Made by a program: the position numbers and the translations under genes. Below the pieces are notes generated by a model. It searched no databases. It saw only the letters and a program-made list of their open reading frames with translations, and was not told the DNA's origin. From JAXDLW01 sp046262515 (GTDB taxonomy: Bacteria > Chloroflexota > Dormibacteria > DASZGP01), in the NCBI GenBank assembly GCA_046262515.1, contig JBHEMP010000008.1, forward strand, positions 1 through 18,446: DNA of 18,446 nucleotides. The letters are read 5' to 3'. Positions 1 to 6,714 of this stretch are shown piece after piece (the stretch's first letter is position 1; the number at the start of each line of letters is the position of its first letter).

Positions 1-612
1 TCGCGTCGCGACCCGGTCATGGCTGCGCATATCGCCCGCGTCGGCCCGTTCCAGGTGCGAGCCGGCCAGGGCGACTACTTCGCCGCGCTATCGCGCTCGA
101 TCCTGTACCAGCAACTCGCGGGTAAGGCCGCGGCAGCGATACACGCGCGCTTCGTCGTCGCGGTCGGCGGTTCGGTGACCCCTGCCGCCGTCCTTGCCAC
201 GCCGCCCGAAGATCTCCGCGCCGCCGGCCTGTCCAGCGCCAAGACGCTCTCGATAATCGACCTCGCCACCCGCGCCGGCGACGGCACCGTCCCCCTCGAT
301 GGCATCGACGCCCTGGGGGACGAGGAGATCATCAGCCGCCTGACCATGGTGCGCGGGATCGGGCGCTGGACCGCTGAGATGTTCCTGTTGTTCGAACTGC
401 GCCGCCTCGATGTCTGGCCGACCCTGGATCTCGGCGTGCAGCAGGGCCTCAAGCTGATCTACGGCCTGGCGGAGCGCCCGACGCCAAAACAGATGGCGCC
501 GATGGGGGACGTCTTCCGCCCCTATCGCACCGTCCCGGCCTGGTACGCGTGGCAGGCGGTGCACATCGCCCGCGGCGAAATGGTGCTGCCCGAGAACCCC
601 GCGCCCGGCTAG
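1..612 (+). CDS. DNA-3-methyladenine glycosylase II (AlkA-like), 5' end outside window
   Basis: Base-excision repair enzyme of the HhH-GPD superfamily, expected to cut alkylated purines such as 3-methyladenine from DNA in the cytoplasm. The frame is open to base 1 (the residues before the first ATG at 19 read SRRDPV), and family members have similar sequence upstream of this point, so the true start is probably before the window. Counting from the ATG at 19, a helix-hairpin-helix is seen at about residues 111-118 (VRGIGRWT). It is followed by the expected catalytic aspartate D137 in WPTLDLG. The N-terminal segment with ILYQQLAGKAA is also typical of AlkA-like short glycosylases. The gene converges on the glucose dehydrogenase gene, and its TAG stop lies inside a perfect inverted repeat. 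An 8-oxoguanine glycosylase is less likely, because I see no lysine in the usual OGG position. Confidence 0.9.
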   Translation, partial: SRRDPVMAAHIARVGPFQVRAGQGDYFAALSRSILYQQLAGKAAAAIHARFVVAVGGSVTPAAVLATPPEDLRAAGLSSAKTLSIIDLATRAGDGTVPLDGIDALGDEEIISRLTMVRGIGRWTAEMFLLFELRRLDVWPTLDLGVQQGLKLIYGLAERPTPKQMAPMGDVFRPYRTVPAWYAWQAVHIARGEMVLPENPAPG

Positions 613-632
613 TGACCCGGAAGGGTCACTAG
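609..632. terminator. Perfect hairpin containing both convergent stop codons
   Basis: A 10-base arm, CTAGTGACCC (609-618), and its exact complement, GGGTCACTAG (623-632), are separated by the four bases GGAA, a GNRA-type tetraloop. The TAG stop of the glycosylase (610-612) lies in the left arm. The TAG stop of the dehydrogenase (read on the minus strand, 631-629) lies in the right arm. There is no run of T after either side, so this is not a textbook intrinsic terminator. A bidirectional terminator or RNA 3'-end-protecting hairpin is the likely role. Confidence 0.65.
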
Positions 633-1408
633 ATGAACTTGGGGTAGGTGGACATTCCCCCGTCGACCACGATCGTGGTCCCGGTGACGTAGCTGGCCTG
701 CTCGCTGCACAGCCAGGCCACCGTTGCGGCAATCTCCTCAGGCTGACCGAAGCGACCGATCGGGATCTCCTCCTCCACGCTGTGGCGCTTGGTGGGGTCG
801 TCGAGGACGAAGTTGTTGATCGGCGTGGCAATCGCCCCGGGCGCGACGTTGACCACGCGGATGTTCGTTTTGGCCTCGGCCAGCTCGCGCGCCGCGGTCT
901 GCATCAAAAGCTTGACCGCGCCCTTGGAAGCGCAGTAGTGGGCAAAACCCGGCCAGGGGATGAACTCGTGGACGCTGGACATGTTCACGATGACCCCGCC
1001 GCCACCATCGCGCATCACCTTGCCGCACTCTCGCAGGCAGAGGAAGGCGCCGGTGAGGTTGGTACGCAGGACACGGTCCCAGTCTTTGAGGGGCATGTCG
1101 AGGGTCGGGACCTGGTTCTCGATGCCGGCGTTGTTGACCAGGATATCGATACCGCCGAAAGCCTCCTTCGCCTGCCCAACCATGCGCACGACGTCGTCCT
1201 CGGAGCCGACATCGGCCTGCACGGACATCGCCCGGACGCCGTCAGTCTTCATGCACTCCGCGGCCACCTCGTCGGCTGCGCCGCGCTCGTGGTCCGAGAA
1301 GTAGTTAACGGCCACCGAGGCTCCCTCCTGGGCGAGCCGGATGGCGGTGGCCTTGCCGATGCCGCTGGAGGCCCCGGTTACTATTGCCCTGCGTCCCTGA
1401 AGCTGCAT
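629..1408 (-). CDS. Glucose 1-dehydrogenase, SDR family
   Basis: Cytoplasmic NAD(P)-dependent oxidoreductase of the classical short-chain dehydrogenase family, 259 residues. The glycine-rich cofactor motif TGASSGIG is at 11-18, NNAG at 92-95, a structural Asn at 117, and the catalytic Ser145, Tyr158 and Lys162. From memory of the Bacillus enzyme, the stretches SSVHEFIPWPGF, PGAIATPIN and the C-terminal VDGGMSTYP match glucose 1-dehydrogenase specifically rather than a generic SDR, so the reaction is probably beta-D-glucose to D-glucono-1,5-lactone. The start is fixed by a perfect AGGAGG six bases before the ATG, which overlaps the stop codon of the upstream GH15 gene. It is therefore the last gene of a three-gene operon. 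Glucose from the GH15 enzyme is an obvious substrate, though that is inference. Confidence 0.88.
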   Translation of the reverse strand: MQLQGRRAIVTGASSGIGKATAIRLAQEGASVAVNYFSDHERGAADEVAAECMKTDGVRAMSVQADVGSEDDVVRMVGQAKEAFGGIDILVNNAGIENQVPTLDMPLKDWDRVLRTNLTGAFLCLRECGKVMRDGGGGVIVNMSSVHEFIPWPGFAHYCASKGAVKLLMQTAARELAEAKTNIRVVNVAPGAIATPINNFVLDDPTKRHSVEEEIPIGRFGQPEEIAATVAWLCSEQASYVTGTTIVVDGGMSTYPKFI

Positions 1409-1414
1409 CCGGTA

Positions 1415-1420
1415 CCTCCT
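1415..1420 (-). promoter_or_regulatory. Strong Shine-Dalgarno for glucose dehydrogenase
   Basis: On the minus strand AGGAGG stands six bases before the ATG at 1408. Its first bases belong to the TAG stop codon of the GH15 gene. The overlap of stop and ribosome binding site supports translational coupling of the two genes. Confidence 0.85.
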
Positions 1421-3293
1421 AGCGTGCGGTGAAAGAAGTGTCAGTATCGCGGTTGCGTACCAGGCTGTTGTTGCGGCGGCGCTCGATGTTGACGGCGGCC
1501 GATATCAGCGCCAGGTGGCTGAAGGCCTGGGGAAAATTGCCCAGCAGGGCCCCGGTTTCAGCGTCGACCTCCTCCGCGATCAGCCCCAGCGGCGATGAGA
1601 ATGCCAGCAGCCGGTCGAAACGCCGTTCCGCCTGCTCCAGGTCGCCGACCAGGGCGAGCGCATCAGCCAGCCAGTAGGCACAGATGATGAATGACCCCTC
1701 GGGGCTGCTGAGGCCGTCGTCGGTGTTGGCGACGTGGTAGCGGTACACGAGCGGTCCAACGCTGAGGCCGGCATCGATGGCATCGATGGTGCTGCGCAGC
1801 CGCCGATCGCCCAGCGGCAGGAATCCCAGCTGCACCAGGCGCAGGACGGAGGCGTCGAGCTGGTCCGACCCAAAGGACTGGGTGAAGCTCTCCAGCCGCT
1901 TCGACCAGCCCCGTCGTAATACCGCGGCATGGATTTCGGCACGGACCTTCTCCCAGTGCTCGCGGGGATGATCGAGTCCGAAGCGGGCGGCGAGCCGCAG
2001 GCCACGGTCAACGGCGACCCAGCACATCGCCTTGCCGTATGTGAACTCGAGGTTCTCTCCGCGCACCTCCCAGAGCCCGGCGTCAGGCTCCTGCCACCGC
2101 TCGCAGGCCGCCTCCACGATCTGTCGCAGCTCGTCCCAGAGCTCGGGTGAGATCCGGCCGCCGTTGATGGCCCAGATGAAGACGGTGTCGAGGAGCTCGC
2201 CGAAGATGTCGAGTTGCAGCTGGTCCTCGGCGCCATTGCCCAGGCGGACGGGCCGCGAGTCGCGGTACCCACGCAGGTGGGGAAGCGTGGTCTCGGCCCC
2301 GGGCGAGTGTCCGTCGAGGTTGTACAGGATCTTCAGGCCGCGGTCCACGGTCAGGTGCGTGAGCCACTCCATGAAGTCCGTGGCCTCCTGGGTGAAGCCG
2401 AGCTGGAAGAGCGCGTAGAGGGTGAATGAGGCATCGCGGACCCAGGTGTAGCGATAGTCCCAGTTGCGCTCCGCGCCTACCCACTCCGGCAGGCTGGTGG
2501 TCGGCGCGGCGACCACCGCTCCCGTCGGGGCGTATGTCAGCATCTTGAGCGTCAGCGCCGATCGCCAGACGAGGTTCTGGTAAGGGCCCGTGTACGTGCA
2601 CTGGTTGATCCACTTCCACCAGTAGCGCTGCGTGTCACGGCGCAGCTCGCGGCTGGATTCGACGTCCTCCATGGAGCGTCCACAGGTGCCACTGGCATTC
2701 ACCGCTAAAGCGAAGGCCACGGTCTCACCCGGACGCACCGTGAACTCTGTGCTCCGCGACCGCAGTGGGCGGGTGCCGCTGATGCAGTAGTGGTGTCCGC
2801 CGGCGTCCCCGTGCAGCCGGCCGCCGTCGGCGACGAGAGGGTTGGGCTCCGCGCCGTAGCCCGGACGGGCGTCGACCTTCATCTTCATCCGCATCGTCCC
2901 AGCCAGGCCGGTGACGAGGCGGACGATGCGGGGATGGTGGTGGGGGCGGGCATGCTGCTTGACGTCATGGTCATCAACCGGCATGAAGTCAGAGACGATG
3001 ACCATGCCATGGTCGGTCTGGAAGACGGTGCGCAGGATGTTGGTCTTGTCGGCGTAATCCTGGCGTGATGTATAGGCCCCGACGGGGGCGATCTGCCAGC
3101 TGCCACCACGGCTGCGATCCAGGAGCCTGGCGAAGATGCTGGGACTGTCAAAACGCGGCAGGCAGCACCAGTCGATGCTCCCGTCCACGCCCACGAGCGC
3201 GACCGAGCGGCAGTCCCCGATGACCCCGTAGTCGCCGATGGGCAGGTACCCGTCTGTGCGTCGGGGGTCGGCCGCCGGGGCGCGTCCGGCCAT
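1419..3293 (-). CDS. Glycoside hydrolase family 15 (trehalase/glucoamylase-like)
   Basis: Inverting alpha-glucosidase of the GH15 family, 624 residues, expected to release glucose from trehalose or from the ends of alpha-glucans. The N-terminal domain begins with GYLPIGDYGVIGDC, the hallmark of the trehalase-like subgroup found in actinobacteria and archaea. The (alpha/alpha)6 catalytic domain starts near residue 240, with LPEWVGAERNWDYRYTWVRD. The two expected catalytic glutamates are visible: E409 in GLWEVR (general acid) and E532 in SSPEGSF (general base). No signal peptide is seen, so it is probably cytoplasmic. The start at 3293 is chosen because its ATG overlaps the TGA of the phosphoesterase gene by one base (TGATG), a coupling arrangement; an upstream start at 3350 would add a basic, unconserved tail. 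Sequence alone does not tell trehalase from glucodextranase or glucoamylase. Confidence 0.9.
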   Translation of the reverse strand: MAGRAPAADPRRTDGYLPIGDYGVIGDCRSVALVGVDGSIDWCCLPRFDSPSIFARLLDRSRGGSWQIAPVGAYTSRQDYADKTNILRTVFQTDHGMVIVSDFMPVDDHDVKQHARPHHHPRIVRLVTGLAGTMRMKMKVDARPGYGAEPNPLVADGGRLHGDAGGHHYCISGTRPLRSRSTEFTVRPGETVAFALAVNASGTCGRSMEDVESSRELRRDTQRYWWKWINQCTYTGPYQNLVWRSALTLKMLTYAPTGAVVAAPTTSLPEWVGAERNWDYRYTWVRDASFTLYALFQLGFTQEATDFMEWLTHLTVDRGLKILYNLDGHSPGAETTLPHLRGYRDSRPVRLGNGAEDQLQLDIFGELLDTVFIWAINGGRISPELWDELRQIVEAACERWQEPDAGLWEVRGENLEFTYGKAMCWVAVDRGLRLAARFGLDHPREHWEKVRAEIHAAVLRRGWSKRLESFTQSFGSDQLDASVLRLVQLGFLPLGDRRLRSTIDAIDAGLSVGPLVYRYHVANTDDGLSSPEGSFIICAYWLADALALVGDLEQAERRFDRLLAFSSPLGLIAEEVDAETGALLGNFPQAFSHLALISAAVNIERRRNNSLVRNRDTDTSFTAR

Positions 3294-3754
3294 CAGAATT
3301 CGACCCGTTCCAGGATCGCCTCGGTGCCGTCGATGACCAGCACGCCGCACGTCCGGTCGCGGCTGAAGCCGGCGGCCGTCGGGGTTGAGACGTTGATGAA
3401 GCGAACGCCGTCAACGAGCTCGTCGCGCCACTTGTGGGAGTGGCCGTGAATGCAGATGTCCAGCCCCCGCGCCCACTCGTCGCCGGGCCGCGGGGACCGG
3501 TGAACCATGCCGACGCGGAGGTTCTCCAGCTGCTTCATGACCCGCTCGGGGTAGCGGGCGTCGTCCGGCGCATTGCCGTTGACCACGGTCAGCGGGGCGA
3601 TGTCCGCCAGCCCGATGAGGACCTCCGGGTACTGCCAGTCACCGGCGTGCCAGACCTCGTCGACGTTCCTGAAAACCTCTTTGGCCCGGACAAGCAGCCG
3701 GGGGACGTCGTAGCGGCCCTGCGTGTCACCGATGATTCCGATTCGTAGTGGCAC
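3293..3754 (-). CDS. Metallophosphoesterase, YfcE/MJ0936-like, with altered metal motifs
   Basis: Small calcineurin-like phosphoesterase of 153 residues, the usual length for the YfcE/MJ0936 group, whose members hydrolyse phosphodiesters with a di-metal centre. The motifs in order are GDTQG at 9-13, HAGDW at 36-40, NGNAPDD at 59-65, VHRS at 84-87 and GHSH at 104-107. The family normally has D-x-H in the first motif and GNCD and HGH in the third and fourth. Here the first-motif His is Gln12, and the fourth motif lacks the usual GH pair. D10, D39, N61, H85, H105 and H107 remain. It is the first gene of the operon with GH15 and glucose dehydrogenase. The start is GTG at 3754. TACTGT lies six bases upstream (3766-3761) and no Shine-Dalgarno is seen, so the mRNA may be leaderless. 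The substrate is unknown. Confidence 0.8.
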   Translation of the reverse strand: MPLRIGIIGDTQGRYDVPRLLVRAKEVFRNVDEVWHAGDWQYPEVLIGLADIAPLTVVNGNAPDDARYPERVMKQLENLRVGMVHRSPRPGDEWARGLDICIHGHSHKWRDELVDGVRFINVSTPTAAGFSRDRTCGVLVIDGTEAILERVEF

Positions 3755-4593
3755 CCCGGCACAGTAGCAGCAACAGCCCTAGCATTCCCCCCTCGCGGCT
3801 AACCGCAGGCCAGGTCCCGCCCGGTGTCCACCTCGGGGAGTGGGGCGCGGAGCTGGTCGGCACGGCGATCCTGATCCTGTGTGGGTTGAGCGCCATCTGC
3901 CTTGACTTCGCCCCGGGTTCCCCCGTCCAGCCGGTGCTTCATTCGGCCTCCGCACGTCTGCTGCTCACGGGCGTGTTATTTGCGGGCAGCGGCAGCCTGG
4001 TCGCGGTCTCGCCACTGGGCAGACTCTCCGGCGCGCACCTCAACCCCGCGGTGACGATCGCCTTCTGGATGCGGGCCATGGTGCACCGGCACGACCTCTT
4101 CGGTTACATCGGGGCGCAGTTCTTCGGCGCCGCGCTCGGCGTCCTGGTGGCGCTCGCGGCCTGGGGCCCACGCTTGCGGCAGGTCGATTTCGGCGCCACC
4201 CTTCCCCACGCCGGAGTCTCCCCTACAGCGGCAGTTGCGCTGGAAGCAGTGATGACCGCGGTGCTGGTCGGGACCATCCTGGCGATGGTTTCGCACCATC
4301 GCACGATGCGCCTGACGCCGCTGGCGGTATGGCTCCTCGTCGCGATACTGGTGTGGCAGGGGGCAGGCTTCACTGGCACCGGGCTGAACCCCGCGCGCAG
4401 CCTGTGGCCGGACATGTTGGCCGGTCGCCTCGACGTGTACTGGGTCTACGTCGTTGGACCGCTGGCAGGGTCTGCTGCCGCGGCGGGCATCACCGGGCTG
4501 CTGTTGCGACGCGGGCCGCACACGGCCAAGCTTTTCCACGATCCGAGTTATCGGTCGGTGTTCAAATCTGGGGCTCGTCACCCCTCGCGATGA
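3748..4593 (+). CDS. MIP-family aquaporin
   Basis: Membrane channel of the major intrinsic protein family, about 281 residues with six predicted transmembrane helices plus the two half-helices. Both NPA boxes are intact: HLNPAVT at 98-104 and GLNPARS at 212-218, with the pore arginine R217. NPARS rather than NPARD is more like a water-selective aquaporin than a glycerol facilitator, but the selectivity filter cannot be fully read without an alignment. The only usual start codon that keeps the first helix is GTG at 3748. It lies seven bases inside the divergent phosphoesterase gene and has no Shine-Dalgarno, so the N-terminus (about 28 residues of Ser/Pro-rich sequence before GEWGAELVG) is uncertain. 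The C-terminal tail (LFHDPSYRSVFKSG) is unremarkable. Confidence 0.85.
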   Translation: MAPRHSSSNSPSIPPSRLTAGQVPPGVHLGEWGAELVGTAILILCGLSAICLDFAPGSPVQPVLHSASARLLLTGVLFAGSGSLVAVSPLGRLSGAHLNPAVTIAFWMRAMVHRHDLFGYIGAQFFGAALGVLVALAAWGPRLRQVDFGATLPHAGVSPTAAVALEAVMTAVLVGTILAMVSHHRTMRLTPLAVWLLVAILVWQGAGFTGTGLNPARSLWPDMLAGRLDVYWVYVVGPLAGSAAAAGITGLLLRRGPHTAKLFHDPSYRSVFKSGARHPSR

Positions 4594-4789
4594 TGTGCGC
4601 CGTGCGGTTTGAAATCCGCTAACATGTGCAACCGATGATCCTCCGCTTCTGAGTCAACAGCCGCCACGCCCCTGGGCATTTCGCCCGCGGGCTGATTGGC
4701 ACGTGCCAAGTGCACTGGCTGTGTCGCCGTAGGCGACGAAGAAGTGAGTCGTGGGCCCCCGAGTGGGAGCCCCGTGCGGAGGATTTGAT
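4594..4789 (+). promoter_or_regulatory. Leader region of the ABC exporter with palindromes
   Basis: This stretch of 196 bases between the aquaporin and the ABC gene holds no convincing gene. It contains a perfect 10-base palindrome, GCCCGCGGGC (4683-4692), and a perfect 14-base palindrome, TTGGCACGTGCCAA (4696-4709). A 6-base-pair stem follows (GTCGCC at 4723-4728 with GGCGAC at 4732-4737, loop GTA). The 14-base palindrome looks like a dimeric repressor operator. I could not match the region to a known riboswitch class. Confidence 0.4.
4778..4783 (+). promoter_or_regulatory. Shine-Dalgarno deciding a TTG start
   Basis: GGAGGA is followed by six bases and then TTG at 4790, in frame with the ABC transporter. 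This is a much better initiation site than the GTG at 4751, which has no ribosome binding site and would add 13 unconserved residues. Confidence 0.75.
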
Positions 4790-6622
4790 TTGACATCAGC
4801 TACATCTGACCCGGGCGGCATGCCCGATGTCCCGAGCGGCGGTCTGCGCGCGCTCGGCGGTGCGACGGCCGGCGCGGTCAGCCTGGCCTGGCGGGCGAGC
4901 CCCGGCGGCTTTGCTTGGATCGTTTCGCTGGCGGTCGTCGCCGCGCTCTTTCCGCCCGCGACCATCGTGATGGCGCGGCGTCTTGTGGACCTCGTCATCG
5001 CCACCCATCACCGGCCCCCAACGAGCGCGGTGGCGCTCACGGTTGCGGCGATGGGAACAATCCTCGGTGCGCAACGTGCAATCGGTTCGCTTGAGGCAAA
5101 CCAGCAGTCGATGTTCAGCGACCGCGTGCGCGTCAGTGCGGAGGCTTCGTTTGCCGGTCACGCGGCCCGCTCAGACATGGCGTCCATAGATGACCCGTCA
5201 TGGCATGACCGCATGGCACGCGCTAGCCGCGAGGTGTCGTGGCGGTCGGCGAACATCGCATACCAACTGGTTGGGCTGATCGGCTCCGTCGTCGCGCTTG
5301 CCGGGATGCTCGCGGTGTTGGCCTCGATCCACCCTCTGCTGGCCATCCTCTCGGTAACGTCCGTCATGCCGGGGCTCCTGATGCAGGGGTCGACCAATCG
5401 GCGTCTCTACAGCTACTGGTTTGAGAGCACGCCTCGCTGGAGGCTCCGTGAATACCTCCACGACCTATTGACGGGGCCGCAGTGGACCAAGGAGGTGCGG
5501 GCATTTGGACTCCGTGACGAACTCCTCGGCCGCTATGTCGCCATCTCGCGCGAGCAACTGGATGGCTCGGAGAGGCTCTACCGTAGATCCAACGCGCTGG
5601 CCGCCACCGGGGGTCTTCTTGGCGGTGTCATCCTCGCGGGGGCGTATGGGTTCATGGCGGTCCGCGGACTCGAAGGCCGACTTACAGCCGGCGACCTGAC
5701 TGCGGCTATCGGCGCCATCGCCAGCATAGCGGGCCTGATCGGCGCGGTGTCCGGGTCCCTGCTCGCCCTAGACCAGCACGCCAACTTCCTCCGTGATTTC
5801 TTCTGGTTCCTCAAGCAGGAGCCCAGGCTGGTTGGTCCAGTTGAGCCGAGACCGGTGCCCACCAGCCTGCACAAGGGCATCACCTTCGAGAACGTGGTGT
5901 TTCGCTATCCCCTGGCCGTGCACCCCGCCCTCGATGGACTGAACCTCCATATCCATGCCGGCGAGATGCTCGCTCTGGTAGGTGAAAACGGCGCTGGCAA
6001 GACCAGCCTGGTCAAGCTACTGCTGCGCTTTTATGAGTCGGCGGAGGGAAAGATAATGTTCGACGGAGAGGATATCGCTCACTGCGACCCGGCCCATGTG
6101 CGCGAGCAGATAGGAGTCATCTTCCAGGATTTCGGCAGCTACTCGCTTACGCTCCGCGAAAACGTCAGCCTGGGCCGGCCCGGCGCGGGGGGCGGCGATG
6201 GGCAGCTAATTGCCGCCCTGCGTTCGGCCCGGGCAGAACGCATCCTGGAACGCCTGCCATCCGGTCTCGACAGCAACGTCGGGCGGCTGTTTGAAGGTGG
6301 GATCGACCTGTCCGGCGGAGAGTGGCAGAGGGTCGCCCTGGCGCGAATGATCTACCGGAACGCCGGCGTCTGGATCCTTGATGAGCCCACGGCTGCGCTC
6401 GATCCCGAGGCCGAGGCGGCGGTCTTCCAGGAGCTTCGGGGACTGCTTAAAAGTCGTATCGGAATCATCATCTCGCACCGGTTCTCGACAGTTCGCATGG
6501 CCGACCGCATTGCTGTTCTGGACGCTGGGCGGGTAGCCGAGCTCGGCACTCACGACGAGCTCATAGCGCTCGGCGGTAAGTACGCCCATCTCTACGATCT
6601 GCAGGCTGCCGCGTATAAATAG
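4790..6622 (+). CDS. ABC exporter, fused membrane and ATPase domains
   Basis: Half-size ABC exporter of 610 residues that would work as a homodimer in the cytoplasmic membrane. The membrane domain covers about residues 35-330, with several hydrophobic spans. The ATPase domain follows, with Walker A GENGAGKTS at 398-406, Q-loop FQDF at 445-448, signature LSGGEWQ at 507-513, Walker B VWILDEP at 527-533 and the switch histidine H563. The membrane domain lacks the typical lipid-A or multidrug exporter signatures. The LSGGEWQ signature and overall look recall exporters in lantibiotic and other peptide clusters (NisT/SpaT-like). No N-terminal peptidase domain is present, and no precursor peptide or modification enzyme lies nearby, so the substrate is unknown. 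The TTG start is chosen from its Shine-Dalgarno sequence. The gene appears to be transcribed alone and converges on a DUF222/HNH gene. Confidence 0.88.
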   Translation: MTSATSDPGGMPDVPSGGLRALGGATAGAVSLAWRASPGGFAWIVSLAVVAALFPPATIVMARRLVDLVIATHHRPPTSAVALTVAAMGTILGAQRAIGSLEANQQSMFSDRVRVSAEASFAGHAARSDMASIDDPSWHDRMARASREVSWRSANIAYQLVGLIGSVVALAGMLAVLASIHPLLAILSVTSVMPGLLMQGSTNRRLYSYWFESTPRWRLREYLHDLLTGPQWTKEVRAFGLRDELLGRYVAISREQLDGSERLYRRSNALAATGGLLGGVILAGAYGFMAVRGLEGRLTAGDLTAAIGAIASIAGLIGAVSGSLLALDQHANFLRDFFWFLKQEPRLVGPVEPRPVPTSLHKGITFENVVFRYPLAVHPALDGLNLHIHAGEMLALVGENGAGKTSLVKLLLRFYESAEGKIMFDGEDIAHCDPAHVREQIGVIFQDFGSYSLTLRENVSLGRPGAGGGDGQLIAALRSARAERILERLPSGLDSNVGRLFEGGIDLSGGEWQRVALARMIYRNAGVWILDEPTAALDPEAEAAVFQELRGLLKSRIGIIISHRFSTVRMADRIAVLDAGRVAELGTHDELIALGGKYAHLYDLQAAAYK

Positions 6623-6697
6623 CGGCGTACGTGCGGCGGTAGATGGCCACGGGAGTTTCGGGTCGATTCAGGCTAGGGGGTGGCAGTGCCATCTGCG

Positions 6698-6714
6698 GCC
6701 GCCGCTCAGGCGGC
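6698..6714. terminator. GC-rich hairpin at the DUF222/HNH stop codon
   Basis: GCCGCC (6698-6703) and GGCGGC (6709-6714) can pair around a five-base loop. The structure lies between the convergent ABC and HNH genes and overlaps the HNH stop codon. No T-run follows on either strand, so it is only a possible bidirectional terminator. Confidence 0.3.

Noticed and set aside
88..831. Open frame on the minus strand (247 codons) across the glycosylase and dehydrogenase ends
   Set aside because: It overlaps two well-supported genes and has a low-complexity composition without motifs.
3748..4593. Aquaglyceroporin assignment
   Set aside because: The second NPA box is followed by RS, not the RD typical of glycerol facilitators; the general aquaporin name is safer.
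4590..4622. Ten-codon ORF (MMCAVRFEIR) overlapping the aquaporin stop
   Set aside because: Very short, no ribosome binding site beyond the aquaporin end and no sign of being a leader peptide for the exporter.
4594..4789. Riboswitch before the ABC exporter
   Set aside because: I could not find the conserved cores of known classes; the palindromes look more like protein-binding sites.
4578..4796. 72-codon minus-strand frame upstream of the ABC gene, considered as a peptide precursor
   Set aside because: No leader/core pattern, no Cys-rich core and no ribosome binding site; composition fits chance.
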